DNA of 64,000 nucleotides. Source: Dermanyssus gallinae (taxonomy: Eukaryota > Arthropoda > Arachnida > Mesostigmata > Dermanyssidae). The stretch lies in contig QVRM01000325.1 of the NCBI GenBank assembly GCA_003439945.1, positions 426,501 through 490,500 of the forward strand, written 5' to 3'. A model generated the notes under the pieces. It searched no databases, had not been told where the DNA came from, and worked only from the letters and a program-made list of their open reading frames with translations. The translations under genes were made by a program, and so were the position numbers. Shown here one piece after another: positions 1 to 10,955 of this stretch; positions within the stretch are counted from its first letter, which is position 1; every line of letters begins with the position of its first letter.

Positions 1-94
1 TTGTTGTTGTTGTTGTTGCACTCGTTTTTGTTGTTGGGTGCGCCAGTTCGAACTTAACCGAACGTTCAGAACCACAAGGGGCCACACCACTTAC

Positions 95-522
95 GTATGT
101 TGTGTACTCCTTGCATTGATGCTGCAGTGAGTGCTGGTTGGACGTTCGGCCCTTCCAGAAGCAGTCCTGGCAAAGGTGATAGCTGTAGCACCGCTGACAC
201 TTGTAGCGAAACCCGTAGAATTGCGGCGAACGGCAGGCGTCGCACGAGATCGGGTGAAGCACGTCCTCGACGGCCGCCATCTTGCCGACGAGCGGAAACC
301 ACAGCAGGCACTGTGGGCCGGGCTCGGACAGCATCACCTGGAGAAAGTTGTTGATCGTGTATTTGTGCTCCGGCGGGAACAGCTCGGCCACGAGACCCTC
401 GCTGTAGGCGAACGATGGACTCTCCAACAGCGACTCCGGCAGACAGAGCGCGGCTCGAATAAACAGCGACAGGCGCGAAGGCAGTAGCCACCCGCTCGAA
501 TCGGCGATAAGCGAGAAAATGT
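95..522 (-). CDS. Dyb: Dystrobrevin exon (EF-hand end and ZZ zinc finger)
   Basis: The exon encodes the end of the EF-hand region and the whole ZZ finger, with cysteine pairs in SCDACR, YKCQRC and LCQDC and a closing His pair near QHSLQHQC. The donor GTAAGT starts at 94. The acceptor AG (524-523) has a short pyrimidine tract, gtttgctttacag, and a (TTTATA)n array begins only about 16 bases further into the intron. Confidence 0.9.
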
Positions 523-3500
523 CTGTAAAGCAAACGCATTATATTTATATTTATATTTATATTATATTTATATTTATATTTATATTTATATTTATATTTA
601 TATTTATATTTATATTTATATTTATATTTATATTTATATTTATATTTATATTTATATTTATATTTATATTTATATTTATATTTATATTTATATTTATATT
701 TATATTTATATTTATATTTATATTTATATTTATATTTATATTTATATTTATATTTATATTTATATTTATATTTATATTTATGAATCATAAATCTTATTTA
801 AATAATTGTAATTAACCTGTTGGCGTTTGATACAGTTTAGTGATACCATTCGTCCCAAAAGTGGGTAAAGCATAAATACAAGCAAGAAGGCACTATTAGT
901 AAAACGTCAGGTGCTAACAGGTTTTAACTTTCGTCTGCAGAATGTCATGCACTGATGCTTAAAGTTCGAGAGTAGCTGAAAACACAATATTTATACGACG
1001 CATATATATATTTGATCTATGTTAGACATTTTCAAGCGATGACTCTCACTTACAGCGGTAGATGTCGACCGTTTTTCCGCAGGATAACATGGAGAGGAAG
1101 ACCTTGATGCTGAGCGCAGGAATGGCGCCTGTTCGCGCCAGCGGGTCGGTCGGCGCCAAAGCGCCGGGAAATGCCGCGCGAAGCCATGCCAACAAGGCCG
1201 TCGATACCACCGAAGTGTCGACCTTTTCAGCTGCAGGAACCCGCTTGTTCAACTAAAGAGAAAACCACAGCTCATGAGTGCTTCATTGAGCATAGGTTCT
1301 TGCTGTTGTTACGTACCACATGGGATGGCAATAATAGATTATAAAGTTGTCGGGCTGACCCTCAGCCAATATTTAACGTCCACGGAACTGTTTTTCACAT
1401 TGCTTCACAGACGGACCCCCATAAATACAAATCGATGCAACGGTGGGGCTCGAACCCGAGCACCTATGTGTCTCCTCCGGTTGCGAGGCGCAGACTTAAG
1501 CCACCACGCCACCGGGCTCGACGGCAATAATAGATTAGCTGTTAATAAAGTGCCGAGAACGTACGCTACTTTTGACTACGATGATATTAGTAAAATCACT
1601 GACACATGCGAAAGAATCCCGTCGTGAAATGATAAAATGACGATATTTTGCAATGAGTTTTCTCTGCTGGTAATAGGCATCACGTAACAAATGCCAAGTT
1701 CCATCAGAAAAAGTAGAGATGTTCTAGAAGTAAACACAACAGCTACGTCGGCTATGTCAACCATTCATTTGTTATCCCATTTTACGGTTTTAAGCCTATT
1801 TAAATTCAGCATGGTGTGGATATGATGTCCGTTGGATTCTTACTGTTACGAATACACCCCCTCAGTAAGACTTTTGTCGCATGAAGATTTGGTTACCACT
1901 ACGAGGATAGGTCGTGTTACAGTGACGAATGGTGGTACTGAATCGTATGCGCATACACACGCTTTTTCCATATTTTAAAATGGAACACATCTAGAGTTCG
2001 ATAGAAATTGTTCTCATGTTAATAGTAATACTAGGTGGCATATAATGGTGTCGTTTCGCACCTGTGCGTAGAGAACTGTAAGAAGGGAGGCGACCCTTGG
2101 CAGATCGACGGGCGCATCCGGCGCTACCTGATTTAGCGATTGCTCCCGAACAGCTTCGATAATGTTCCAGATGTCGATTTGATTGACTGCAATCGGACGC
2201 ACAACCGGACGCAAGTTATCAACAATAGCAGCAGCAGCAAAAATTACTTCTGAGCGCACATCGGAAGAAGAAGCTCACACAAGTACGTAAAAAGTAATTA
2301 CTAAACCTTAGCCATCATTCTTAACCCTGGGCGCATGTAGAGTTCCAGCATGACTCCAAGAAACCGGCACTCTCACTAGTATCAAACGGAGGATTGGGTC
2401 TTCCCGACCTTGTCACCCTGTGTCGGCCCGCGCTCGTGGCAGTAGAGAGCTGCATAGGGCCATTCCTCTACGAAGCCGATCTAATGACAAGCAAAACGTT
2501 TCGGAGTTTCAGGACAAGAGAACCTCTCTCCCGTGACAGGTACAACACCAGACAGGACGCGTTTCCAGCATGAGTCGGTGGCTCTCCTGACCGAAAAGCA
2601 ATTAGACGGTTTCATTCGGTTCCGCTCGAGTCATGATGACACTGCATGAGCCCACTGAGAGCAGTGCCAGCTGGGGGCGCGAGGGCTGCGAGCTCTTCCA
2701 AACGCCGCTCGGTGAAAATTGCTAGACGAAGCTACTATGAGGATTGGTGTCGGCCTTTGACAAGGCGGGACAATTTAGCGCGCCATCAGTGCGGATGCGA
2801 AGAGCCGGTGAACGAACGCTATGACAACTGCACAAGAATGCACCCGTTATCATGCATCCATAACGGTGGCCGTGCGGGATTCGAAATATAGCCTAGTACA
2901 AGTATATCGCTCCGCTAGGTGCATGCTAGCATCAAGGACGCTATTGGCCGAGCACTTCGGTCAGCTCGACGCCGAACGATGGTTAAGCCAGGTAGCTCTT
3001 CCTGGCAAGTCGAAAAACGGCCGGACGGTATGACGATGACGCGTTTCAAGTCAGGAAAACCCCTGCTATGGAATGTAACTGTGTCGGACTTACTCACACC
3101 TTGTATGGTCCGACGCAGCTCATCCAAATGGGACACGTGGCAACCAGCAGGACTGTTTGGGAAACCCTAGAAATATCTCAACACGTACGGCTCTCGGTGC
3201 GTTGAAGGCATGCCTCACGGTGAGGCATATCTTGATGCACCGAAGGAGGGTATTATAGAATTCCAAGCCCATAGGGGACGAATTTCTAGAGTATTAAAAT
3301 AAGTATACATATTAGGAATTGTGAAAATTACAAAATTAAGTATTCAGATGTTAAGCACGTGTACAACATCACACCGTTTGAGACTCTAAGGCTGAGGGGC
3401 ACCATTACGAAATGATTGCTTCATCGCATCTGCGCTAAGCTCCGGAGACACCACGGGGAGATAGGGCGAGCTTCTTCGGCAGAGGATGTCAATTTCGATT

Positions 3501-3816
3501 CACGGAGGCGACGCAGCGGCAAGGCCGTTTGCGAATTGGACTTTTCCTAAACGGCGACTGACGCGGAAGAGATATATAAAGAGTGTATAGGAGAACCTAG
3601 TTACATCAATTTGCCGACCGTTTGTGTCGATCCATACTATATGTATACTTTTCAGAGCAAACCACACTGCGATAGGTTTGCATAACTAAGTATGTACAGA
3701 GAATGAGTGTTCATTCGAAACGATATGATACTTACAGTAGAATCTTCGTTGCAGATAGCGAACTTTGCATGCCATTCGATACGATGCGAATCGGATCGAG
3801 TCAAAATCTTGAGCAC
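95..3816 (-). CDS. Dyb: Dystrobrevin homologue, partial gene (four internal exons)
   Basis: Dystrobrevin is a cytoplasmic member of the dystrophin-associated protein complex that binds dystrophin and syntrophins at the membrane. Four minus-strand exons are visible: 3816-3736, 2186-2062, 1252-1054 and 522-95. Each is bounded by AG and GT, and all three joins keep frame (phases 2/1, 2/0, 0/1, 2/0). The joined product runs through the paired EF-hand-like region (DIWNIIEAV; then LNKRVPAAEK; then IFSLIADSSGWLL) into a ZZ zinc finger (ISCDACRS, FRYKCQRCYSYHLCQDCFWKG, then QHQCKEYTTY). The CQDCFW segment and the spacing of the cysteines fit dystrobrevin better than dystrophin, whose ZZ sequence differs. 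The exon with the start codon was not found above 3816, and the C-terminal coiled-coil exons lie beyond base 1. Introns hold a SINE, a decayed LINE and a hexanucleotide array. Identity is secure; completeness is not. Confidence 0.9.
541..780. repeat. (TTTATA)n hexanucleotide microsatellite, about 240 bp
   Basis: Nearly perfect tandem period-6 repeat of TTTATA over about 40 units. It lies inside a dystrobrevin intron, right next to the acceptor of the ZZ exon. The open frames across it on both strands (KYKY... and IFIF...) are repeat artefacts. Confidence 0.97.
1054..1252 (-). CDS. Dyb: Dystrobrevin exon (second EF-hand region)
   Basis: Acceptor ctctttag precedes 1252 and donor GTAAGT follows 1054. 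The exon begins LNKRVPAAEK and ends GKTVDIYR plus one base. That base joins the first two of the next exon to make the Tyr of RYIFSLIAD. The position of the join agrees with the family sequence. Confidence 0.88.
1342..1522 (-). mobile_element. tRNA-derived SINE, family A, copy 1
   Basis: On the minus strand the head carries an A-box-like TGGCGTGGTGG and a perfect B box GGTTCGAGCCC, as expected for an internal RNA polymerase III promoter taken from a tRNA. The body then runs to a 3' end containing TTGGCTGAGGGTCAGCCCG. It is flanked by a perfect 15-base direct repeat, GGCAATAATAGATTA, at 1327-1341 and 1523-1537, the target-site duplication of retrotransposition. It lies in the dystrobrevin intron between exons 2186-2062 and 1252-1054. 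A near-identical copy is at 28584-28772. Confidence 0.88.
2062..2186 (-). CDS. Dyb: Dystrobrevin exon (first EF-hand region)
   Basis: Acceptor ttgcag ends at 2187 and donor GTGCGA begins at 2061. Joined to the previous exon it reads RRFYF then NQIDIWNIIEAV and ends ASLLTVLYAQ. The DIWNxIEA block is a hallmark of the dystrophin/dystrobrevin EF-hand region. Length is 125 bases with phases 2 in and 0 out. Confidence 0.88.
2350..3200 (+). mobile_element. Decayed non-LTR retrotransposon fragment (YLDD family, copy 2)
   Basis: Broken plus-strand frames encode pieces also present in the longer copy at 34870-32930. Near 2365-2405 a segment reads LSLVSNGGLGLPDL, matching [12 protein letters not shown] in that copy. 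Near 3015-3105 a segment reads KRPDGMTMTRFKSGKPLLWN, matching [20 protein letters not shown]. Stops and frameshifts interrupt the frame, so it is a fossil. It lies in a dystrobrevin intron, antisense to the gene. Boundaries are approximate. Confidence 0.7.
3736..3816 (-). CDS. Dyb: Dystrobrevin exon (start of first EF-hand region)
   Basis: Acceptor ...tttgcag precedes base 3816 and donor GTAAGT follows 3736. The exon encodes AQDFDSIRFASYRMACKVR followed by YLQRRFY and part of the next codon. This matches the conserved R-x-STYRTACKLRF segment of dystrobrevins. It starts with two bases of a split codon, so a further coding exon lies upstream at higher coordinates; it was not identified. Confidence 0.85.
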
Positions 3817-4826
3817 CTGCAAACGATCCGTCCAACCAGACGCCGACAGCACAGAAATTTCCGGAGGCACACTGCTTAGTGATAAGCCAACCCAGCACAG
3901 ACGTTTCGACTATTTTGTACTAACTACTACACACGCAACCCACCTAAAATACTGGTGGAAACCGCGACCTTCTGCACACGTTCCTTACGTGCTGATATCG
4001 AAAAATAACGGCAGATCATCCGCCACGATCTTAGGTTACAATGCCCGCTGGCCAGGATGCGCCATAGAACTATGGTATGAGTATTGTCATAACGTCTAAA
4101 TGAACCTCATGATAGACTGAGAGAGCGCCACTAGGGATGAAGGAACAGGAACGTTCGTCCAATAATGATTTTTATCGGATGTTCAGAGAGGCAACATGTC
4201 TGCTGTAATGGGAACCTACCTAAGAACAGACAATGCATTCACGCAATAAAGGCGGGCGAAGTCTAAGCGGCAAATATAAGTATTGTCTTTGCGTCGGAGA
4301 TATCGTGGATTCACTCCAGGACCGGCCGTTTGATTTCCAGTTCAAATTATGCCATGCAATAAATGCCTAAATGAACTGCCACTGGCCACGATCGTCAGAT
4401 TTGAAGCAGAATGTTAAGCATTTGACTACAAATCTATCTATGAGAGCAGATGCAGGACAGTCTTTTATGAGCCGAAACACCCATAACATGAATTTTACAC
4501 TGCACACTTCCAGCATATACATATACATTTATGCACATATATGCATACTGTCTGCCTCTAATTATTATATATATTTTTATGCAGAAATCTAGGCTGCAAA
4601 TCCGGAGTTGGATATATATATAAAAATTATTGAAATACGCATTTAAATCACCGGTGAAAGTTTTTAGACGCGGTAATATGCGATTTTTTCGAAAACGTGC
4701 AATGTGAAAAAAATGTATCTATGAATTTACTCAATAATTGATACTATATCCATATTGCTTCGAAGAATATCGACGTACGTATGCATTTATTTATGCATGC
4801 AGTCTTAAGTTCCTTACGCAATATAG

Positions 4827-4831
<5 letters not shown>

Positions 4832-4873
<42 letters not shown>

Positions 4874-4881
4874 ATATATAT

Positions 4882-4932
<51 letters not shown>
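4832..4932. repeat. (TA)n microsatellite, interrupted
   Basis: Alternating TA over about 100 bases with two short interruptions (TGTATA and TACAA). Confidence 0.95.
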
Positions 4933-4935
<3 letters not shown>

Positions 4936-5655
4936 ACAGACAGAAGCGGCGCTGCCATTTTACAAGCAAATAAGCAATCTTCGTCAACTATCAGCTGATA
5001 GTTGATGGTTGATTAATAACACGGCTGAACTAAATATCGTACATAAAATTTATTCGTCTTTTAATATATCTCTCCTCGTACGCGCATCGAACAGCAGCGT
5101 CCGAGATGGTCGGATAGAAGCCGGCATTTGTTTACATACAGTCAGCTGCGTTACTCGTTGTATGCTCCACCCCCCCCCCCGTCCCTCCCAACTTCACTTC
5201 TATAACATCATACTTGTAAAGTAGTTGTGGCTATCATCTGGTAAAGTAATTGTGGCTAGAGTCTGGTACTGCATCTACTGGTTGCTGCCTCCGTTAGCCA
5301 TCGTGACGACGATGAGGGTGAAGGTGAGGCGATTTTATTAATGAGGTCACTGCGACAAAGTGACGTCACGTCGATGCATTCTCACAAATCCTTCAGCCGT
5401 AATAAACATTCGTCGCAAAGTTGTTGCTGTACATCAGCTTGAGTTCGAGTCACTCTCTCTCTCATTAGTGTTTGGCAAGTACTGCTGAAGGAAGGTCTAC
5501 CGCATACCACGGGTTATTAGCGTCTCCATCATAATTGCTTCCGGTTCATTCGCCTCACTCTCAACTACCTACTACCTCCACGTCACGTAGCGGTTCAACC
5601 CTAAAGAACTACCTTTATATGGAAGTCAACACCTTTCAGGCTCTCAAGTCTAATA

Positions 5656-5667
5656 TGTATATGTATA

Positions 5668-5705
<38 letters not shown>
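5656..5705. repeat. (TA)n microsatellite
   Basis: TA repeat with ATGTATAT interruptions at its left end. Confidence 0.93.
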
Positions 5706-5706
<1 letters not shown>

Positions 5707-5910
5707 CCAGAGAGTGAATCGCTATATATGCGATAAAGAACTTTCAGTATAAATAAATATAAGTAGTTCAATCGGCAGCGTACCGCGTGAAACTAGTCGA
5801 CAATGACATTAAGGATGCCGGAAAATGTAACAAAAGTCACAGCTATGACAGCGACGGAAAATATAAACAAAATGATTGCAGACGGCCTAGAAACCATGTT
5901 CTTTAGCATC

Positions 5911-6027
<117 letters not shown>

Positions 6028-6575
6028 TGTACACGGAATTGTTCAGATCTGAGCACGAACGAAACCTGACAGGTTACACCTGGAGTCACATACATAACCG
6101 TTTTCCTTTCGAAAGTCTCGTTCTAGAGTACCTCTTTGCGCTCTTTGCCCCGAACTCAGCATATTGTGGCCAATATTATTGAGCCGGTGACACAAACGAT
6201 GCGCCGATGCGGAAGCTTCGACCGCAGTGAGATAGAAATTATGATTAAATGTATGTTTCACACACGTGTTTTAGTACGCATAATATCATTGCGAAGGGAC
6301 TAGCATTATATATTAGTCGACTATACGGCGCGCCGAATAAAACAACATTATTAACAAGACGCGATGGGCGACGTTGAGCATCGTGGCCAAACACAAAGAA
6401 GTGACTAAGGGAAGCTAATCCTGACCTAGTATGCATCCATCAAACAAAAACCAATCAAGATAGAGCGAAACGGGCCAGATTTGCGTGTGCATACGGCAAT
6501 GCCCACACAGCAACCAGTGGAGTGAACGATAAACAAGCGTCGTTGGATTACAGACTGCCAGCGTCAGGCGCAGTC

Positions 6576-8192
6576 TCAAGGCGCAAAGAAATCCTTGAGA
6601 AGTGTACTCCTTCGCTTCTCGGCGATGGCCATCTGATTGCCGAGATCACCGCGCTGTGTCGTCTCCGCTCGCTCAAGCTTCCAGCTGAGATCTTCGATTT
6701 CGGCCTCGAGGGTGGCCTGTTGGTACTCGAACAGTATCTTGCGGGGCCCCGCCTCCAGGTAGTACGCATACGGGTAGGTGTACTGGAGCGTGTAGCGACA
6801 CTTGGCCAGAAGGCTCGCCGCGTCGAGCAGGTACTGCCAGTCGATCCACGTGCCCTCCTTGGCCATGACCTTCTGATCGATTCGATCCTGAATCTTCTGC
6901 CGGGTGACCTCCTCGAGCCGAAGCGATCGCGCGTGGTTCTCCCACCGCTCGAAATAGAACAGGTACTTCTTGAGCGCCTCGCGCGCCTGCACGTGCATCG
7001 ACTCGTTGCCGATGTTCGGGTTCTCCTTGTAGCGGCTGCACTCGTAGTACTGGCTGCCGTGCAGCTTCCAGTCGCCGAGGCACATCCAGCAGAAGTCCTG
7101 CCGACAGCCCGAACACTGCATGTGGTTGCAGCCGCCGTTCTTCTCGATGCACACGTGACACTTCGGGCAGTCCTTCGTGTTGGCCGAAATGTAGTTGGCC
7201 GTCTCCGAGTCGTCGGCGCACTTCGTGATCCACTTCTTGATCGTGTCGCAGTCGGCCGGCGCGTGGTAGTCGCTGCCGCACACGCAGCAGAACTGGGTGC
7301 CGCAGAACGTGCAGATGACACGCTTGGCCTGCTTCTTCTCGACCTTGATGACGGCGTGACAGTTCTTGCCCGGACAGAAGCGCAGCTGCGGATGGCTGCG
7401 AATCCAGTCGTTGAGACAGAAGCGCAAGTAGCGGGCGCTCAGCGCGTCGTCGCCGCCGCCGCCGCCTCCGCCGCCTTCGCCGCCACCACCACCGCTGTCC
7501 TTCATCGCCGAGAGCAGCTCGACGACAAACGACTGTGGCGCGAGCATATCGCAGCTCTGGCCCATGCACGAGATGTCCGTCGACCGGCCGAGGCCGATCT
7601 GCACCTCGAGGTAGGCCGTCCAGCACTCGGCACAGAACTGGTGGCCGCAGTCGAGCGATCGGAAATCCGAGGCACGCAGCACACTCTGCAGGCACGTCTG
7701 GCAGTAGCAGTGTGTGGTGTTGTTGTTGTCGGGCGGCGATTGCTGCTGCTGTGGCTGTTGCTGCGGTGCCGCCGCCCCCGCCGATGATGGGGGTGGCGCA
7801 ATGACGGCGCAGATACGCGCCTGGGCCAAGACGAGCGCCGGGTTGCGCTTGTACCGCTCGACGACGTCCTGGTAGTCCCAGCCGAAGTGGTGGAGCAGCA
7901 TGCGCGCGGTGTCCGCCTCCGGCAGGATGAGCGTGTCTTGCAGCTGCTGGACGGCGGCCGCCAGCATCTTGTCGGCGTCATCGATCGTGATGCATTCGAA
8001 CGCGTAGTGCTCGAAGTCCTCCTCGCCGGGGTCGGGCTCGACCTCGCCCGTGTTCGAGTAGTAGTCACAGTCGTCCACACACTCGTAGAGGTCGTCGTCG
8101 TCATCGGACGACCCCAGCTCCTCCTCCTCCTCCTCCTCCTCGGCAGCGTTCGACATGGCCACCCCGGACGACGAGTACATCTTCACCACCAT
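6576..8192 (-). CDS. ari-2: Ariadne-2 (ARIH2-type) RBR E3 ubiquitin ligase, single coding exon
   Basis: RBR ligases accept ubiquitin from an E2 on RING1, form a thioester on a RING2 cysteine and pass it on; ARIH2 acts with neddylated CUL5 complexes. Counting from the ATG at 8192-8190, domains in order are: acidic N-terminus; UBA-like segment ([20 protein letters not shown], about residues 95-114); RING1 (CYCQTC...[10 protein letters not shown], from about 161); IBR ([13 protein letters not shown], ending near 314); and RING2 ([19 protein letters not shown], about 341-370). The catalytic Cys of GGCNH is present. The Ariadne C-terminal domain follows ([38 protein letters not shown]) and the protein ends [20 protein letters not shown] and [12 protein letters not shown] distinguish ARIH2 from ARIH1. 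ATGs at 8192, 8180 and 8156 are all possible starts; the last gives [10 protein letters not shown] Gly-rich run between RING1 and IBR and a Gln run are lineage-specific expansions. No intron interrupts the frame. Confidence 0.95.
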   Translation of the reverse strand: MVVKMYSSSGVAMSNAAEEEEEEEELGSSDDDDDLYECVDDCDYYSNTGEVEPDPGEEDFEHYAFECITIDDADKMLAAAVQQLQDTLILPEADTARMLLHHFGWDYQDVVERYKRNPALVLAQARICAVIAPPPSSAGAAAPQQQPQQQQSPPDNNNTTHCYCQTCLQSVLRASDFRSLDCGHQFCAECWTAYLEVQIGLGRSTDISCMGQSCDMLAPQSFVVELLSAMKDSGGGGGEGGGGGGGGDDALSARYLRFCLNDWIRSHPQLRFCPGKNCHAVIKVEKKQAKRVICTFCGTQFCCVCGSDYHAPADCDTIKKWITKCADDSETANYISANTKDCPKCHVCIEKNGGCNHMQCSGCRQDFCWMCLGDWKLHGSQYYECSRYKENPNIGNESMHVQAREALKKYLFYFERWENHARSLRLEEVTRQKIQDRIDQKVMAKEGTWIDWQYLLDAASLLAKCRYTLQYTYPYAYYLEAGPRKILFEYQQATLEAEIEDLSWKLERAETTQRGDLGNQMAIAEKRRSTLLKDFFAP

Positions 8193-8342
8193 GGGACTCT
8201 GGCGGGGGCGAAGTCGCGAGCAACCCCCCAGCAGCAAGCGAACAGCTGCTGCTGCTACTGCTGTTGCTGCTGCGCGTGCAATGGCCGCGCGGCCCGTAAC
8301 CCTTTGGGGAGCCCGACCCGGAGGTTGTTGTTCCGCTCTCAA

Positions 8343-9694
8343 AGCACTTCTGCTGCTGCTGCTGCTGCTGCTGTTGCTGTTACTCCTGCGGACACTGCTT
8401 CTACTACGTCTCGCGTCTCCCGCGTCACTGCGTCACTCTGCAAATAGCAACACAAGAATGACACATGGCTAGACTAGAGCTTTTTGTGCGCGGCGTCCCC
8501 GCGTTCTAGCAATCGCAACGCAAAGTCTCGCAAATAGCAACGTTGCCGCCGCTGCCGTCGTCGTCGTCATCGTCGTCGTGCACCGCGCGTACGTATAGGC
8601 TTTAGCGCAAGACAGAAGACGCTGAACTGACGGTGCGGCGACACGGATCGGGTCCGACCTGCTGGCCAGCAACAAGATCTCAAATTGAGCGCAGCTTCTT
8701 CTTCTTCTTCGTCGTCATCATCATCATCATCAGTCTCTAACCTAACCACCTCACTCAGTCACTCAATCTCCCAGTCCTCTACTACACTACACTAGCACCA
8801 ACATTTGACACAACGAGCTACGTACTGTGAACAGCCAACCAGACAGACAGACACACACACAGACAGCCAGCCTATTCAGGTCCATCTTTGCTCGCACCTC
8901 GTCTCCTTCACCCCCGTCTCCCTTTTGCTGCCCCTCTAACTGCCTAAAACTAATAACTAAGATTGTCAAGTTTCCTCTCAGCTGTCAGCTACTATTGTGC
9001 AAATCTGTGCACGCACATAAGCAACACCCGTATAAGTAACACCCGCACGCAGACAGAAATAGAGAGAAACCTCGCGCGGTTCGGGGTTCAGCGGATCTCG
9101 TCGTTGTCGTTGTCGTCGTCGTCCTTCTCATTGTCACTGTCAACGTCGCCCTATATGCTGCCGCAGCCGCCACTCCACCTCCGGGGTTGCCATGTTCGAA
9201 CGAGTACGCTTCAGGCCAAACTTACCACAGCTATGCTCAACTAGCGTCATAATTCGACGAACAAGAACGATGATCATGATTTAGCGGCCGAAGATGGGCG
9301 AAGAAAAGCAAAACTTACTTCCTCTACTTCCTCTACTCCTTATCTCCACCTTCCCCCGTCTCATAGTCACAGCTGTGACTCGTGCTTGAAATGTGTTCAA
9401 CTTTTTTTGCTGCTCATTTGCCGTGGCACTTTTACTACACCACGGATCGCAAGAACCAGAACTAGACCACTTTGCTCAACGCCAGCAGCACCACCAACAT
9501 CATAATCATCATCATACCCACCACCACCACCACCACCGTGTCATATTCCTATAGTCGAACTAATTGCGATCGCAACGCGCAAGTGAGGTGCATCATACTT
9601 ATCTCAATCACAAGTACTGATTGATATAATAACGCGCTTGTTGTAATCATGCTATATGCTTGCTCGTCCGCATACGACTGTGACCTGAACTTAC
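8343..9694. other. 5' flank of ari-2: low-complexity DNA, no gene recognised
   Basis: Holds a (CTG)n run at about 8347-8390, CGT/CAT runs near 8560-8590 and 8700-8735, CA/GA-rich stretches near 8845-8865 and (CAC)n near 9510-9535. It probably contains the ari-2 promoter and 5' UTR, but no element could be fixed. Confidence 0.5.
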
Positions 9695-9826
9695 GAAGCT
9701 CATCCAGCAGTTGAATATAGTCGACCATTGTCTAAAGTCGGGCGAGGGTGCGGGGGTGCCGGAGGCAGACGGACCGGGACGACGCCTCAACGCGCTCGAG
9801 CGAACGAACGAAGCTCCTTCGATCTC
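9695..9826 (-). other. Candidate 5' exon of an unidentified minus-strand transcript
   Basis: A good acceptor (gtttgcag before 9826) and a consensus donor (GTAAGT after 9695) bracket 132 bases. Inside is an ATG at 9728-9726 in a favourable context (gacaATGg). It would start a short coding end, MVDYIQLLDEL plus one base. A second frame is open through the whole exon. The exon could be a 5' exon of ari-2 or of an unrecognised gene; no downstream partner could be joined. Splice signals are seen; function is unknown. Confidence 0.35.
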
Positions 9827-9954
9827 CTGCAAACAACAGTACAGTACAATATGCAATATTAATCCTGGTGGTCATAGTAGTAGTAGTAGTAACAGACGTA
9901 ATCACAGTAATAAAGTTTGCAACCGCATTTTCCAGTTAATCCTCTTTAAAAAAA

Positions 9955-10005
<51 letters not shown>
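9955..10005. repeat. (TAA)n microsatellite
   Basis: About 17 TAA units after an A-rich stretch. Confidence 0.95.
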
Positions 10006-10006
<1 letters not shown>

Positions 10007-10088
10007 GTTGTACAATATCTGACACGAAAGGACTAAGAGTAGTAGTGGTGGTAGTACTGGTAGTAACATGGAGACATGAAGCTCTACC

Positions 10089-10147
10089 AGTAGAGCGCAA
10101 GCGTTTCCTCTGAAAATGGTTGTAACATATACCTCAATAAAAAAATG
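10089..10147 (+). mobile_element. Solo 3' tail of an R1/jockey-like LINE
   Basis: AGTAGAGCGCAAGCG, then AAAATGGTTGT and ACATA...TCAAT, recurs at 31086-31142, the 3' end of the decayed LINE in NMT intron 2. The two copies are close to identical over roughly 57 bases. Here it is followed directly by (TAG)n. A severely 5'-truncated insertion is the simplest reading. Confidence 0.65.
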
Positions 10148-10955
10148 TAGTAGTAGTAGTATTAGAAGAAGTAGCAATCATACAGCATAGTAAATTGATC
10201 CTTCCGCAGTTGTTATGACATATTTATCAGTAACACAATATGTATTTACAAAGAAAAAAAAACAACTATGAAGCATAATTCGAAATAAAATGAGGCTAAT
10301 AGGTTCCGACGCAAATGGTAATCGGTCGTAGTCAGTCGTCGTCGTAATGGTAACAGAGGTGGTGGTGGCGACGGTGATGCTAGCAGTTGGTAGCGGTAGC
10401 CGAGCCAGCATGCCGCTCTATTAGTCAGATACAGTGAGTTGGTCGTTAGTAGGTTTCCTTCCTCGGCACAGGCCGACTGAGTGCACGCAGGCTCAGTGTC
10501 ATTGTTGTCTTTGTTGTTGTTGTTGTTGTTGCCTCTGTAGTTGTTGTTGTTCCTGCTGTTATTGTTGTTGTTGTGGTAGTCGTCGTCGTCACCGTCCATC
10601 ACCGCAATTGTCATAAAATGCAACGCAATTCTACGGACGCTTGCGAGTTTCACATATATATACATACATACATATATGCATGCTAGGCGATATAATGAGA
10701 AACAGAGGTAACGCAGTGACTGACGCACATAGACGCGTCAACGTGCTATTTGGCACCAATTCTCTTTTCTCAGAGTTTCTTCAATCGTCTTGCATCGTTT
10801 GAGGAAGGTTCGCCGGTCAGCCTTCGATATCGTCGAAGCTTGAGTTGACGAGTGAATGGGCCAATTGTGTTCAAGCGGTGACGCTACAGCCGCCACATTA
10901 ACGATATCAACAACGCCAACACCAATAGCAACCAGAACAACGCAATGACAATGTA

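Noticed and set aside
66..815. Open frames on both strands encoding KYKY... and IFIF... runs
   Set aside because: They are the translation of the (TTTATA)n array; the real coding segment nearby is the dystrobrevin ZZ exon in another minus-strand frame.
6522..7787. A 421-codon plus-strand open frame and other overlapping frames across ari-2
   Set aside because: They are antisense or off-frame shadows of the GC-rich ari-2 coding region and contain no known domain.
8193..8342. N-terminal extension of ari-2 beginning near 8342
   Set aside because: The frame there starts with TTG, not ATG; the first ATG is at 8192-8190.
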